A stretch of DNA of 64,000 bases from Sphingomonas arvum (GCF_026013565.1 NZ_JAPDOB010000001.1:1080178-1144177); one strand, 5' to 3'. Positions 16,696 through 26,246 are shown, numbered from the stretch's first letter. Program-made: numbers and translations. The notes: generated by a model not told the origin, from the sequence alone.

Positions 16696-17283
16696 ATGAA
16701 CAGTCTGGATGTGGCCCGGCGTGATTCGGGCAATTCACTGGAACAAGCAGACCTCGCCGTCGCGGGAACGCTGCTGCCCCTGTCCGGCGACCTGGCGGTG
16801 CGGGCGATCGGGGCGGTCAGCGACCTCAGTGATCAGGAGCCGCTCTATGCGGCATCGGCGGCGGTGATCGCGACCGCCGCCGTGATGCGGGACAATCGTA
16901 CGCTGCAGACCGGCTTGCGGCTGCTAGCGACACACCTGTTCGCGACCGCGCTGCGAGGCGTGGTCAAGCAAACGGTGGACCGCACACGGCCGATCGCGGC
17001 AGCGGAGCGGGGGCACTACGAGCTAGGACCGGGCGAGCGCTACGAGAGCGACTTCAACAGCTTTCCGTCCGGCCATTCGGCCGGCGCGGTGGCGGTGGCG
17101 CGGGTGATCGCCCGTCGCTACCCGGGTGCGAGCGGGCCGGCGCTGGGCCTAGCTGCCGCAAGCGCCGGGGCCCAGGTGCTGCGGTCCAAGCATTACCTTA
17201 CCGACGTGGTTGCAGGCGCCGCCATCGGCTGGATGGCCGAGGAACTGCTGCACGCGCTGCTGGCGCGGTGCGAGCGGATCTAA
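16696..17283 (+). CDS. PAP2 superfamily phosphatase
   Basis: A 195-residue membrane phosphatase of the type-2 phosphatidic acid phosphatase family. The three active-site motifs are present: KQTVDRTRP (KxxxxxxRP), FPSGHSAG (PSGH), and RSKHYLTDVVAG (SRxxxxxHxxxD). Hydrophobic stretches around 30-60, 75-90, 135-155 and 165-185 would be membrane helices. Substrate may be a lipid phosphate such as undecaprenyl pyrophosphate or phosphatidic acid. I chose ATG 16696; the frame extends upstream into the previous gene. Confidence 0.88.
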   Translation: MNSLDVARRDSGNSLEQADLAVAGTLLPLSGDLAVRAIGAVSDLSDQEPLYAASAAVIATAAVMRDNRTLQTGLRLLATHLFATALRGVVKQTVDRTRPIAAAERGHYELGPGERYESDFNSFPSGHSAGAVAVARVIARRYPGASGPALGLAAASAGAQVLRSKHYLTDVVAGAAIGWMAEELLHALLARCERI

Positions 17284-17289
17284 TCGCGC

Positions 17290-17379
17290 TCAGCGGAGCA
17301 CGGGGTCGGGCTGCGGCGGCGACTCCGGTTCGGTCGGGTCCGACGGGGGCAGGTCGGGCTCGGGCGGACGCGTCGCCAT
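17290..17379 (-). CDS. 29-residue proline-rich ORF, coupled to the ORF upstream
   Basis: The ATG at 17379 overlaps the stop of the proline-rich 66-residue ORF (TGATG). The product, MATRPPEPDLPPSDPTEPES and a few more residues, has the same Pro/Glu/Asp/Ser bias as its neighbour. Overlap and shared composition are the only support. It may be a second expressed micro-protein or a remnant of a frameshifted longer gene. Confidence 0.4.
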   Translation of the reverse strand: MATRPPEPDLPPSDPTEPESPPQPDPVLR

Positions 17380-17579
17380 CAGCCGACCGGCGAGATGGGC
17401 GTGGGCGAAGGATCGTTGCCGGGGCTGGTCGGCGACGGAACGTCGATCGACGGCTGGGTGCCTGGCGCTTCGGCGGGCGCCTCGCTCGGCTGTCCGGGCT
17501 GGCTCGGCTGTGCCGGCTCGGATGGCGGGGTCGGCTCGAAGCCAGGGTTGTCGTCGGGGAAGGGGGGCAGTTGTTGCAT
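17379..17579 (-). CDS. 66-residue proline-rich small protein
   Basis: The start at 17579 is preceded on the minus strand by AAAGGAG at optimal spacing, so translation is likely. The product is almost entirely Pro, Ser, Glu, Gly and Thr (QPSQPGQPSEAPAEAPG and similar), so it is disordered, with no signal peptide or transmembrane segment. Similar disordered small proteins occur in sphingomonads without known function. It lies convergent to the PAP2 gene and is followed by a coupled second proline-rich ORF. Confidence 0.65.
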   Translation of the reverse strand: MQQLPPFPDDNPGFEPTPPSEPAQPSQPGQPSEAPAEAPGTQPSIDVPSPTSPGNDPSPTPISPVG

Positions 17580-17688
17580 GGGGCGCTCCTTTGCGCTGGA
17601 GAACGATGAGGAAGCCTATCCGGTTGCTCCGTCCGGCTTGCCCCACGGCCCATCCTTGCTATAGGCCCTCGCGCCTCACGGGTCCGAT

Positions 17689-17773
17689 GCGCGCGTGGCG
17701 GAATTGGTAGACGCGGCAGGTTTAGGTCCTGTTGTCGCAAGATGTGGGGGTTCGAGTCCCTCCGCGCGCACCA
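17689..17773 (+). tRNA. tRNA-Leu (anticodon TAG)
   Basis: Complete cloverleaf with a long variable arm as expected for leucine. The acceptor pairs GCGCGCG with CGCGCGC, followed by A and encoded CCA (17771-17773). The anticodon stem-loop is GCAGG-TTTAGGT-CCTGT, giving anticodon TAG, which reads CUN codons. The T loop is TTCGAGT. The trigger factor gene begins 54 bases downstream, so they may share a promoter. Confidence 0.97.
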
Positions 17774-17827
17774 GCCGCCTTTGCCGGTGCCGGACCCAAG
17801 CAGTTTCAATGGGATAACGAAGTCATC

Positions 17828-19453
17828 ATGCAGAGCGTCGAGATCGAGAACGAGGGCCTGAAGCGGGCGTACAAGCTGACCATCGGCGCGGGCGAGATCG
17901 ACGCCAAGGTCGACGCCGAGGTGAAGCGGCTGGCGCCGCAGATCCGCATGCCCGGCTTCCGCCCTGGTAAGGTGCCGGCGAACCTCATCCGCAAGATGCA
18001 CGGCGAGTCGCTGCAGGGCCAGGCGCTGGAAAGCGCCGTGCAGGAGGGCGTGCAGCAGCTGTTGCAGGACAAGGGCCTGCGGCCCGCGATGCAGCCGCAG
18101 GTCGAGCTGGCCGAGGGCTATGCGCCTGGCGCCGACGCCGAGGTGACGGTCAGCCTGGAGACGCTGCCGGACGTGCCGGCACCGCAGATTGAAGGCCTGA
18201 AGCTCGAGCGGCTGACGCTGGAGCATGATGAGGAGCAGGTCGAGCAGCAGCTGAAGCAGCTCGCATCGGGCCAGAAGAGCTGGACCGATGCCGAGGAAGG
18301 CCGTGAGGCGCAGAACGGCGACCAGGTCGTGATCGATTTCATCGGCAAGACGGATGGCGTCGCGTTCGAGGGCGGCACGGGCGAGGACATGGCGCTTGAG
18401 CTGGGCTCGGGCGCGCTGATTCCGGGCTTCGAAGAGCAGCTGGTCGGCGTGAAGGCGGGCGACAGCCGCACCATCGAGGTGACCTTCCCCGAGAATTATC
18501 CAGCCGAGAACCTGAAGGGCAAGCCGGCGACGTTCGACATCACCGTCAAGGCGGTGAAGACGGCCGGCGAGGTCGACCTCAATGACGAATTCGCCAAGAG
18601 CCTGGGTCTGCAGGATCTGGACCAGCTCAAGGGGCTGCTGCGCGACCAACAGACGCAGGAGCTGAACGGGCTGACCCGGACGCACATGAAGCGGCGACTG
18701 CTCGATCAGTTGGCGGACACGCACCAATTCGAAGTGCCGCCGTCGATGGTGGACGCCGAGCACCAGAACATCTTGGCGCAGCTGGAGCACGAGGCCAGCC
18801 ACGAGGCCGACCCGGAAGCCGCCCGCGCCGAGATCGAGAAGGAAAAGGATGACTATCGCCGCATCGCCGAGCGCCGCGTGCGTCTGGGCCTGCTGCTGAG
18901 CGAGATCGGTCAGGCGAACGGCGTGGACGTGTCCCAGCAGGAGATGCAGCGCCTGATCCTGCAGGCGGCGCAGCAGTACCAGCCGGCCGAGCGCGAGCGC
19001 TTCATCCAGTTCATTCAGCAGAACCCGATGGCGGCCGCCCAGCTGCGTGCGCCGCTGTACGAGGACAAGGTGGTCGACTTCCTGTTCGAAAAGGCGGACA
19101 TCACCGACCGTCCGGCGACCCGCGCCGAAATCGAGGCCGACCTCGAGAGCGAGGAGGGCCATGTGCACGGTCCGGGCTGCGGCCACGACCACTCGCACGA
19201 TCAGGCTTCTGCGCCGAAAGCGAAGAAGGCTAAGAAGGCGGGCATCGAGGATGCTCCCGAGGCGGTCGTCAGCGATGCGGTTCCGGTCGACGCCGACGCG
19301 GCTGCCGAAGCAGTGAAGCCGGCCAAGAAGGCGCGGGCGGCCAAGCCGGCGAAGGGCGCCGTGGACGCGGAGCCTGCCACTCCCGAGCCGGCCGAGCCGC
19401 TCAAGGACCATGCCCCAGCCAAGCCGAAGCGGACCAAGGCAAACCCGGCCTGA
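17828..19453 (+). CDS. tig: Trigger factor (ribosome-associated chaperone / prolyl isomerase)
   Basis: A 541-residue trigger factor that binds the ribosomal exit tunnel and folds nascent chains. The N-terminal ribosome-binding domain has the signature PGFRPGKVPANLIRKMHG (about 40-58). The FKBP-type isomerase domain lies at about 150-245 (GDQVVIDFIGKTDGVAFEGG). The C-terminal chaperone arms follow. The family is usually 430-450 residues, so about 90 are extra. The tail has a His/Cys cluster (HVHGPGCGHDHSHD) and a Lys/Ala/Pro-rich end (KAKKAKKAG, VKPAKKARAAK). ATG 17828 was chosen; the upstream frame runs into the tRNA. clpP and clpX follow downstream, the common tig-clpP-clpX order. Confidence 0.97.
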   Translation: MQSVEIENEGLKRAYKLTIGAGEIDAKVDAEVKRLAPQIRMPGFRPGKVPANLIRKMHGESLQGQALESAVQEGVQQLLQDKGLRPAMQPQVELAEGYAPGADAEVTVSLETLPDVPAPQIEGLKLERLTLEHDEEQVEQQLKQLASGQKSWTDAEEGREAQNGDQVVIDFIGKTDGVAFEGGTGEDMALELGSGALIPGFEEQLVGVKAGDSRTIEVTFPENYPAENLKGKPATFDITVKAVKTAGEVDLNDEFAKSLGLQDLDQLKGLLRDQQTQELNGLTRTHMKRRLLDQLADTHQFEVPPSMVDAEHQNILAQLEHEASHEADPEAARAEIEKEKDDYRRIAERRVRLGLLLSEIGQANGVDVSQQEMQRLILQAAQQYQPAERERFIQFIQQNPMAAAQLRAPLYEDKVVDFLFEKADITDRPATRAEIEADLESEEGHVHGPGCGHDHSHDQASAPKAKKAKKAGIEDAPEAVVSDAVPVDADAAAEAVKPAKKARAAKPAKGAVDAEPATPEPAEPLKDHAPAKPKRTKANPA

Positions 19454-19460
19454 GGCCGAA

Positions 19461-19500
19461 GACCGGTTCCGATGTCCTGGCACCGGAACCGGTCGCTTTT
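19461..19500 (+). terminator. Rho-independent terminator after tig
   Basis: An 11-base perfect stem, GACCGGTTCCG at 19461-19471 and CGGAACCGGTC at 19484-19494, with a 12-base loop. It is followed by GCTTTT. It lies just after the tig stop. Confidence 0.8.
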
Positions 19501-19918
19501 GAAGCAGCGCAAGCGCGCCTCGCAGCTGCGCGGCTCTGAGCTTAGCAGTTCGGCGGCAACGTGAGCGCCGAGGAACAGGAATGGGACTGAACCAGATGCG
19601 GTAGGGTAGGACCGGCTGCACAATTTAGGTGCGACGGGACCTGCGCGATGGGCCAGATCGCGGACGCTCGGCGCCCACTCGGCGCCGCGCAGAGGAAGCC
19701 ATCCAACCCGCGAGAAGATACCGGACGGGGGTAGGCGGGCAGCGGCCTCCGGTGCCGTTCGAGCGCTCGGCACATTTCCGGGTGCCGCTGGTCGCACGGA
19801 CATGGCTGTGGAACCTTGGCTGCTTCCCAACGGGGAACGCCTGCAGAGCCCGACCGCTTGCCGAGTTCCACCGTCTCGCCATACAGGACGCGAAATCTGA
19901 CGAAAGGCGCACTTCCCA
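19501..19918. other. Intergenic region between tig and a glycosyltransferase gene
   Basis: About 420 bases follow the terminator. Several short frames exist on both strands (for example 19629-19928 and 19625-19912). None shows a recognisable protein or a plausible ribosome binding site. I see nothing specific other than the expected promoter of the glycosyltransferase gene. Confidence 0.5.
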
Positions 19919-20854
19919 TTGGCTGTGAATGAATCGCCCCGGGTTGCCGTGCTGCTACCATGCTACAATGAGGAAGCCGCCATCGCCCAAACGGTGGCGG
20001 GCTTCCGGGCGGCGCTGCCGGAGGCGGTGGTCTACGTCTACGACAACAATAGCCGGGACCGGACCGTCGAGGTCGCTCGCGCTGCTGGGGCGGTGGTCCG
20101 CTGCGAAGTTGGCCAGGGCAAGGGTCATGTGGTCCGCCGCATGTTCGCGGATGTGGACGCGGACGTTTACATCATGGCCGACGGCGACCTGACCTACGAT
20201 CCAAGGTCCGCCCCCGCAATGGTCGACCAGCTGTTGACCGAGCAGCTCGACATGGTGGTGGGCACCCGCCAGCATGAAGAGAAAGGCGCCTATCGCGGTG
20301 GGCACGTGCTTGGGAACCGGGTTTTCACCGGACTGCTGGCTGGCCTGTTCGGGCGTAGTTTCTCCGACATTTTCAGTGGTTACCGGGTGTTTTCCAGACG
20401 GTTCGTCAAGAGCTTCCCAGTGCTGTCCTCCGGATTTGAGATCGAGACGGAGATTAGCGTCCATGCGCTGGAGTTGCGTATGCCGGTTGGCGAGCAGGCG
20501 ACGACCTACTTCGCTCGGCCGGAAGGGTCAGCATCCAAGCTTAGCACCTTCCGCGACGGTTGGCGCATCCTGAACACCATCGCGACCCTCTATCGGATCG
20601 AGCGGCCGGTGCTGTTCTTCGGCGGCATCGGCCTGCTGCTGGTGCTCGCGGCGTTGGTCCTGGCCTTGCCGCTGGTCGTAACCTACCTCAAGACCGGGCT
20701 GGTGCCGCGGCTGCCGACGGCGGTGCTGGCCACGGGCATGGTGATCGTGGCAGTGCTGTGCTTCTTCGCCGGCCTGATCCTCGACACGGTGACGCGCGGT
20801 CGCCGCGAGGTGCGGCGACTGGCCTATCTGGCACACCCGGCACCCGGCGCTTGA
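19919..20854 (+). CDS. Family 2 glycosyltransferase with two C-terminal membrane spans
   Basis: A 311-residue polyprenyl-phosphate-type glycosyltransferase, resembling dolichyl/undecaprenyl-phosphate sugar synthases. The GT-A fold shows as VAVLLPCYNEEAAI, then DNNSRDRT (nucleotide site) and the metal-binding MADGDLTYDP (DxD as DGD). FSGYRVFSRRFVKSFPV is the acceptor region. Two hydrophobic helices end the protein (about 235-260 and 270-290). It would load a sugar onto a lipid carrier for surface polysaccharides. The start is TTG 19919 (GAAAGG 11 bases upstream) or GTG 19925; TTG has the better spacing. Confidence 0.88.
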   Translation: MAVNESPRVAVLLPCYNEEAAIAQTVAGFRAALPEAVVYVYDNNSRDRTVEVARAAGAVVRCEVGQGKGHVVRRMFADVDADVYIMADGDLTYDPRSAPAMVDQLLTEQLDMVVGTRQHEEKGAYRGGHVLGNRVFTGLLAGLFGRSFSDIFSGYRVFSRRFVKSFPVLSSGFEIETEISVHALELRMPVGEQATTYFARPEGSASKLSTFRDGWRILNTIATLYRIERPVLFFGGIGLLLVLAALVLALPLVVTYLKTGLVPRLPTAVLATGMVIVAVLCFFAGLILDTVTRGRREVRRLAYLAHPAPGA

Positions 20855-20913
20855 ACTCCCCCGCGGCCCGTCCGATGTAGGCGAGCAGAACACAACAAGG
20901 ACCCACTCCCCTC

Positions 20914-21573
20914 ATGGATCACCAGGACATTGCCTCCGCCCTCGTTCCCATCGTCATCGAGCAGTCGAACCGGGGCGAGCGCAGCTTCGACATCTACTCG
21001 CGGCTGCTGCGGGAGCGGATCATCTTCATCACCGGGCCGATCGAGGACCACATGTCCTCGCTCATCACCGCCCAGCTGCTCTTCCTCGAGTCCGAGAACC
21101 CGAAGAAGGACATCTTCATGTACATCAATTCGCCGGGCGGCGTGGTGACGGCCGGCCTCGCGATTCACGACACCATGCAGTACATTCGCCCGCGAGTTGG
21201 CACCGTCTGCATCGGCCAGGCGGCGAGCATGGGCAGTTTCCTGCTTGCCGCGGGCGAGCCGGGCATGCGCATCGCGCTGACCAACAGCCGGATCATGATC
21301 CACCAGCCGTCTGGCGGTGCGCAGGGCATGGCGTCGGATATTGAGATCCAGGCGCGCGAGATCCTTCGCATGCGCACGCGGCTCAACTCGCTCTATGCCA
21401 AGTACACCGGCAAGCCGATCGAGGAGATCGAGGCGGCCATGGACCGCGACAAGTTCCTGGAGGCCGACGAGGCCAAGGACTTTGGGCTGATCGACGCCGT
21501 CTTCGACAAGCGTCCGGAGAGCGGCGACTTCGAGGGTGCCGGCCTGAGCGGGGGCAGCGACACGCCTGCCTGA
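20914..21573 (+). CDS. clpP: ATP-dependent Clp protease proteolytic subunit
   Basis: A 219-residue serine protease that forms the 14-subunit barrel fed by ClpX or ClpA. The catalytic triad is visible: Ser in [11 protein letters not shown], His in [10 protein letters not shown], and Asp in the region near [15 protein letters not shown]. The N-terminal [20 protein letters not shown] and the [12 protein letters not shown] handle are canonical. A strong hairpin terminator follows. clpX lies 2.7 kb downstream, separated by the Nudix-Pit module. Confidence 0.97.
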   Translation: MDHQDIASALVPIVIEQSNRGERSFDIYSRLLRERIIFITGPIEDHMSSLITAQLLFLESENPKKDIFMYINSPGGVVTAGLAIHDTMQYIRPRVGTVCIGQAASMGSFLLAAGEPGMRIALTNSRIMIHQPSGGAQGMASDIEIQAREILRMRTRLNSLYAKYTGKPIEEIEAAMDRDKFLEADEAKDFGLIDAVFDKRPESGDFEGAGLSGGSDTPA

Positions 21574-21595
21574 GCCTGAACGCACGGCCAACCCG

Positions 21596-21630
21596 GAAAG
21601 GGCGGGGAGCCTTGCGCTTCCCGCCCTTTC
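21596..21630 (+). terminator. Terminator-like hairpin after clpP
   Basis: A 15-base stem with one G-U pair, GAAAGGGCGGGGAGC at 21596-21610 and GCTTCCCGCCCTTTC at 21616-21630, with a 5-base loop. It lies just after the clpP stop. The U tract is weak (TGTCATT), so it may be a partial terminator. Confidence 0.7.
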
Positions 21631-21715
21631 TGTCATTGGCGCGTCACAAACGAAGCACGGGCGAGTCACGCCCATCCAAGCTCGACGGGGAAGGGTCATT
21701 CGCCAGATCGCTGCC

Positions 21716-22828
21716 TTGCCGTACCGCACCGGCGGGACGTCGCTTGATGCGCCCGTCAGCGTGCTGCTGGTGACCTCGCGCGAGAGCCGGCGATGGGTGG
21801 TGCCCAAGGGCAATCTGTCGAACGGCCTGACACCGCACGCGGCGGCTGCCGTCGAGGCGGAAGAGGAAGCGGGCGTGCGCGGCGCGGTGTGCCCGATCCC
21901 GCTCGGTTCCTATCGCTACCGCAAGCGGCGCAAGACCGGAGCCAGTCTGATGTTCGATGTGGATGTCTATCCCTTGAGCGTCAGCGAGGAATTGGCCGAG
22001 TGGAAGGAAGCCGGGGAGCGCACGCGGCGCTGGTTCAGCCTGGCGGCGGCGGCCGACGCAGTCGAGGAGGAGGATCTGGCCGACCTCATCCGGTCGTTCA
22101 ATGCGGCGGAGTTCAACGGCGCGACGCGACGCAAGTCGCTGATGTCCGTCGTGGCCGAGAAATCGAAAGTGGGTCCGATGTTTGCCTGGTTCCAACGCCT
22201 GCTGCCCAAGACGGGTGGATTCTTCGAGCTCTTCGAGGCGCATGCCGAAAGCGTGTGCGGCGCGGCCAATGCGCTCGGCCGGCTATTCAATGACGGCCAG
22301 CATCGGGCCGAACACATCCGTGAGATCAGCGAGCGTGAACATGATGCCGACAACATCATCCGCGAAATGCTTCATACAGTTCGCCGAACGTTCCTGACGC
22401 CATTCGATCGCGGCGCGATCACGTCGCTGATCAGCTCGATGGACAATGCCATTGATGAAATGCAGGCGGCCGCCAACGCCGTCGACCTGTATGACTATTC
22501 TGCTTTCGAGCCCGAGATGCGGGACATGGTAGCGATCATCATCGACTGCGGCCGCTTGATGGCCGAGGCGCTGCCGCTGCTGCGCGACGTGGGCGCAAAT
22601 GGCTCGCGGCTGCACGAATTGACCGAGCGGCTGGTCCGGATGGAAGGGCATGCCGACGAGATTCATCGCGCGGGCCTGAAGACCGCCTTCCAAGGCTACG
22701 GACATGAAGGCGGTTCGGCCATGCAATTCACGGTCCGGCGCGAGATCTACAAGCATTTGGAGCGGATCGTCGACGCTTTCGAGGACGTCGCGAACGAGAT
22801 CGACGGCATCGTCATCGACCACGCCTGA
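21716..22828 (+). CDS. Nudix hydrolase fused to a DUF47 (PhoU-like, Pit-accessory) domain
   Basis: An open frame of 370 residues joins two domains. The N-terminal part (about 1-130) is Nudix-like: LLVTSRESRRWVVPKGNLSNG, followed by the Nudix helix ending EAEEEAGVRG, with the REU Arg replaced by Val. The C-terminal part (about 155-370) is DUF47, a helical protein that usually partners Pit permeases (FQRLLPKTGGFFELFEAHA, REHDADNIIREMLHTV, FEDVANEIDGIVIDHA). The Pit gene starts nine bases after. The TTG at 21716 gives the annotated start. The frame stays open upstream and encodes VIRQIAALPYR, so translation may begin at an ATT near 21698. Internal ATGs at 22142 and 22178 lack good binding sites. 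Confidence 0.85.
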   Translation: MPYRTGGTSLDAPVSVLLVTSRESRRWVVPKGNLSNGLTPHAAAAVEAEEEAGVRGAVCPIPLGSYRYRKRRKTGASLMFDVDVYPLSVSEELAEWKEAGERTRRWFSLAAAADAVEEEDLADLIRSFNAAEFNGATRRKSLMSVVAEKSKVGPMFAWFQRLLPKTGGFFELFEAHAESVCGAANALGRLFNDGQHRAEHIREISEREHDADNIIREMLHTVRRTFLTPFDRGAITSLISSMDNAIDEMQAAANAVDLYDYSAFEPEMRDMVAIIIDCGRLMAEALPLLRDVGANGSRLHELTERLVRMEGHADEIHRAGLKTAFQGYGHEGGSAMQFTVRREIYKHLERIVDAFEDVANEIDGIVIDHA

Positions 22829-22837
22829 GCCTGACCG

Positions 22838-23851
22838 GTGCATCAACTTGCCCTTCCGCTGCTTGCCGGCCTGATCCTGGTCGCGCTGATGTTCGATTAC
22901 CTGAACGGACTGCACGACGCCGCCAACTCGATCGCGACGGTGGTTGCGACCCGGCTGCTCGGTCCGGTTCAGGCAGTGGCGTTCGCTGCCTTCTTCAATT
23001 TCGCGGCTTACTTCCTGACCATCGCCTTCCCGGCGCTGCACAAGGTGGCCGAAACGATCGGCAAGGGGCTGATCGACCAGCAGCTGGTCACGCCGTCGGT
23101 GGTGTTCGCCGCATTGATCGGGGCCATGTTCTGGAACGTGGTGACATGGCTCAAGGGCATACCTTCCTCGTCGAGCCATGCGCTGGTCGGCGGCATTGTC
23201 GGGGCGGGCCTCGCGTCCGCAGGAGTCGGCACAATCCAGTGGACGGGCGTCACCAAGACGCTGGCCTTCATTCCCCTCGCGCCGCTGCTTGGCATGGCGA
23301 TGGCGATGATGGTCATGCTGCTGTCGAGCTGGGCCGCGGCACGAGCGTCGGCGCGCGGCGCCGACCGCAGCTTCCGCGCGCTGCATCTGCTGTCATCGGC
23401 CGCTTACTCGCTCGGCCATGGGCTGAACGATGCCCAGAAAACCATGGGCATCATCACCGTGCTGCTGTTTTCGACCGGCTACCTCCACGGCGAGTTTCAG
23501 GTTCCGCATTGGGTGGCGATCAGCTGCTACATCGCCATCGGGCTCGGCACGCTGACCGGTGGGTGGCGGATCATCGAAACAATGGGCAGCCGCATCACCA
23601 AACTTGACCAGCACCAGGGCTTCGCCGCGTCGACTGGCGGTTCGTTCCTGCTGTTCGGGGCGAGTTGGTTCGGTATTCCGGTGTCGACCACGCACACCAT
23701 CACCGGGGCGGTGATCGGGGCGGGCGTGGCGCGCCGCGCCAGCGCGGTTCGCTGGGGCGTCGCGCAGAACGTGGTCATGGCCTGGATCATCACGATCCCG
23801 GCCAGCGGCGCCGTCGCGGCCCTGATCTACTGGCTGACCACCTTCTTCTAA
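22838..23851 (+). CDS. pit: Inorganic phosphate permease (Pit family)
   Basis: A 337-residue inner-membrane phosphate transporter with about ten predicted helices. Two inverted signature repeats are visible: MFDYLNGLHDAANSIATVV near the N-terminus and YSLGHGLNDAQKTMGIITV in the middle. The PVSTTHTITGAVIGAG segment near the C-terminus is also typical. It starts with GTG 22838, nine bases after the DUF47 fusion, so the two are one operon. Regulation by phosphate is plausible but no Pho box was identified. Confidence 0.93.
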   Translation: MHQLALPLLAGLILVALMFDYLNGLHDAANSIATVVATRLLGPVQAVAFAAFFNFAAYFLTIAFPALHKVAETIGKGLIDQQLVTPSVVFAALIGAMFWNVVTWLKGIPSSSSHALVGGIVGAGLASAGVGTIQWTGVTKTLAFIPLAPLLGMAMAMMVMLLSSWAAARASARGADRSFRALHLLSSAAYSLGHGLNDAQKTMGIITVLLFSTGYLHGEFQVPHWVAISCYIAIGLGTLTGGWRIIETMGSRITKLDQHQGFAASTGGSFLLFGASWFGIPVSTTHTITGAVIGAGVARRASAVRWGVAQNVVMAWIITIPASGAVAALIYWLTTFF

Positions 23852-23861
23852 CGGCCCTTGA

Positions 23862-24002
23862 TCAGCCGCCCTTGCCGGTCTTCTTGCTGTTGCCCGAGCC
23901 GGAGCCGCCCTTGCCGCCACCGCCGCGACCGCCGGCTCCAGTGGCCGTGCCACCCTTTTCCGTGACGCCGCTGCCTTGGCCGCCTGCTGCTTTCTGTGCC
24001 AT
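23862..24002 (-). CDS. 46-residue Gly/Lys-rich small protein
   Basis: The ATG at 24002 is preceded on the minus strand by AGGAGG eight bases upstream, strong support for translation. The product is MAQKAAGGQGSGVTEKGG followed by a Gly-rich and Ser/Lys-rich tail, disordered and basic. It is convergent with pit. I know of no function; similar small basic proteins in sphingomonads are uncharacterised. Confidence 0.65.
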   Translation of the reverse strand: MAQKAAGGQGSGVTEKGGTATGAGGRGGGGKGGSGSGNSKKTGKGG

Positions 24003-24248
24003 GCCGGTATCCTCCTGGTAGGTGCTGCCAACCGGCATTGAGAGGCGAGGTTCCCGCATTCTCAATCACTTGAGCGCAGGTCGGCTGGTCCACGGCCTTG
24101 TGGGAGTGTGTCCTCCAGCCCATATCCCTGTCAGAAAAGTTTCGGGGCCGGCAACGCGCAGAGGCTCCCGAGAGTTTGATAATGCTAGAAAGCGGGCTAG
24201 CATCGCCCATGAGGGCGCCCCGGGCGGGACCCGAAGACAAGGAAGATT

Positions 24249-25514
<1,266 letters not shown>

Positions 25515-25517
25515 CGC

Positions 25518-26246
25518 GTGAGCTTCCATGACCTCTTTTCGGGTCATGCGAAGCTCTACGCCGCCGCGCGGCCCTCCTATCCGACAAGCCTGATCGCGGA
25601 AATTGCCGCGCTGGCGCCTAGCCGGGCGCTGGCGTGGGACGCCGGGACCGGTAACGGGCAATCGGCTCGGCTGCTGGCGGGGCACTTCGATCGGGTGCAC
25701 GCAACCGACGCCAGCCCGCAGCAGGTTGCGGAGGCTGAACCCCACCCCCGCATCAACTTCGCTGCCGAACCCGCGGAGCAATGCTCGCTTGGCGACGGCA
25801 CTTGCGACCTCGTCCTCGTCGCGCAGGCGCTGCACTGGTTTGACTTGGATCGCTTCTATCCGGAGGCGTGCCGGGTGCTTCGACCGGGCGGTCTCCTCGC
25901 GGCGATCGGCTACGGTTGGTTCTTCGTCGACCCGGTTGTGGACGAGATCGTCGGACGGACGCTCCTGAAGCCACTCGAGCCCAAGTGGGCGCCGGGCAAT
26001 TGGTTGCTGATCGACGGCTATCGCACCATCGACTTTCCCGGCGGGGAGGTGCGCCTGACGCCCAGTGCCGCGCACTTGGCGTGGACGCGAGAGCAGTTGG
26101 AAGCCTACGTCGGCAGCTGGTCCGCGGTGCAGCGCTGGGATGCCACGCGACTTGCCGACGCTTTCCACGAGCTCGCGTCCGTCTGGCCGGACACCGAGGC
26201 CCGCCACGTCTTCATGCCGGTGATCAGCCGGGCCGCCCGGCTCTAG
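25518..26246 (+). CDS. Class I SAM-dependent methyltransferase
   Basis: A 242-residue methyltransferase. The SAM-binding loop is AWDAGTGNGQSARLL (motif I, Gly-rich), followed by the acidic VHATDASPQQV. The fold continues with DLVLVAQALHWFDLDRFYPEA (motif post-II), and a loose motif IV near RPGGLLAAIGYGWFF. This pattern fits small cytosolic methyltransferases of the type 11 group. It starts with GTG 25518, a few bases after clpX, and overlaps the mfd terminus on the opposite strand by four bases. Substrate is unknown. Confidence 0.9.
   Translation: MSFHDLFSGHAKLYAAARPSYPTSLIAEIAALAPSRALAWDAGTGNGQSARLLAGHFDRVHATDASPQQVAEAEPHPRINFAAEPAEQCSLGDGTCDLVLVAQALHWFDLDRFYPEACRVLRPGGLLAAIGYGWFFVDPVVDEIVGRTLLKPLEPKWAPGNWLLIDGYRTIDFPGGEVRLTPSAAHLAWTREQLEAYVGSWSAVQRWDATRLADAFHELASVWPDTEARHVFMPVISRAARL

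Noticed and set aside
17198-19621. An 807-codon open frame on the minus strand opposite tig
   Set aside because: It is the antisense of tig, a high-GC artefact. The translation is low-complexity (Leu/Arg/Gln-rich) with no recognisable domain, and tig is unambiguous on the plus strand.
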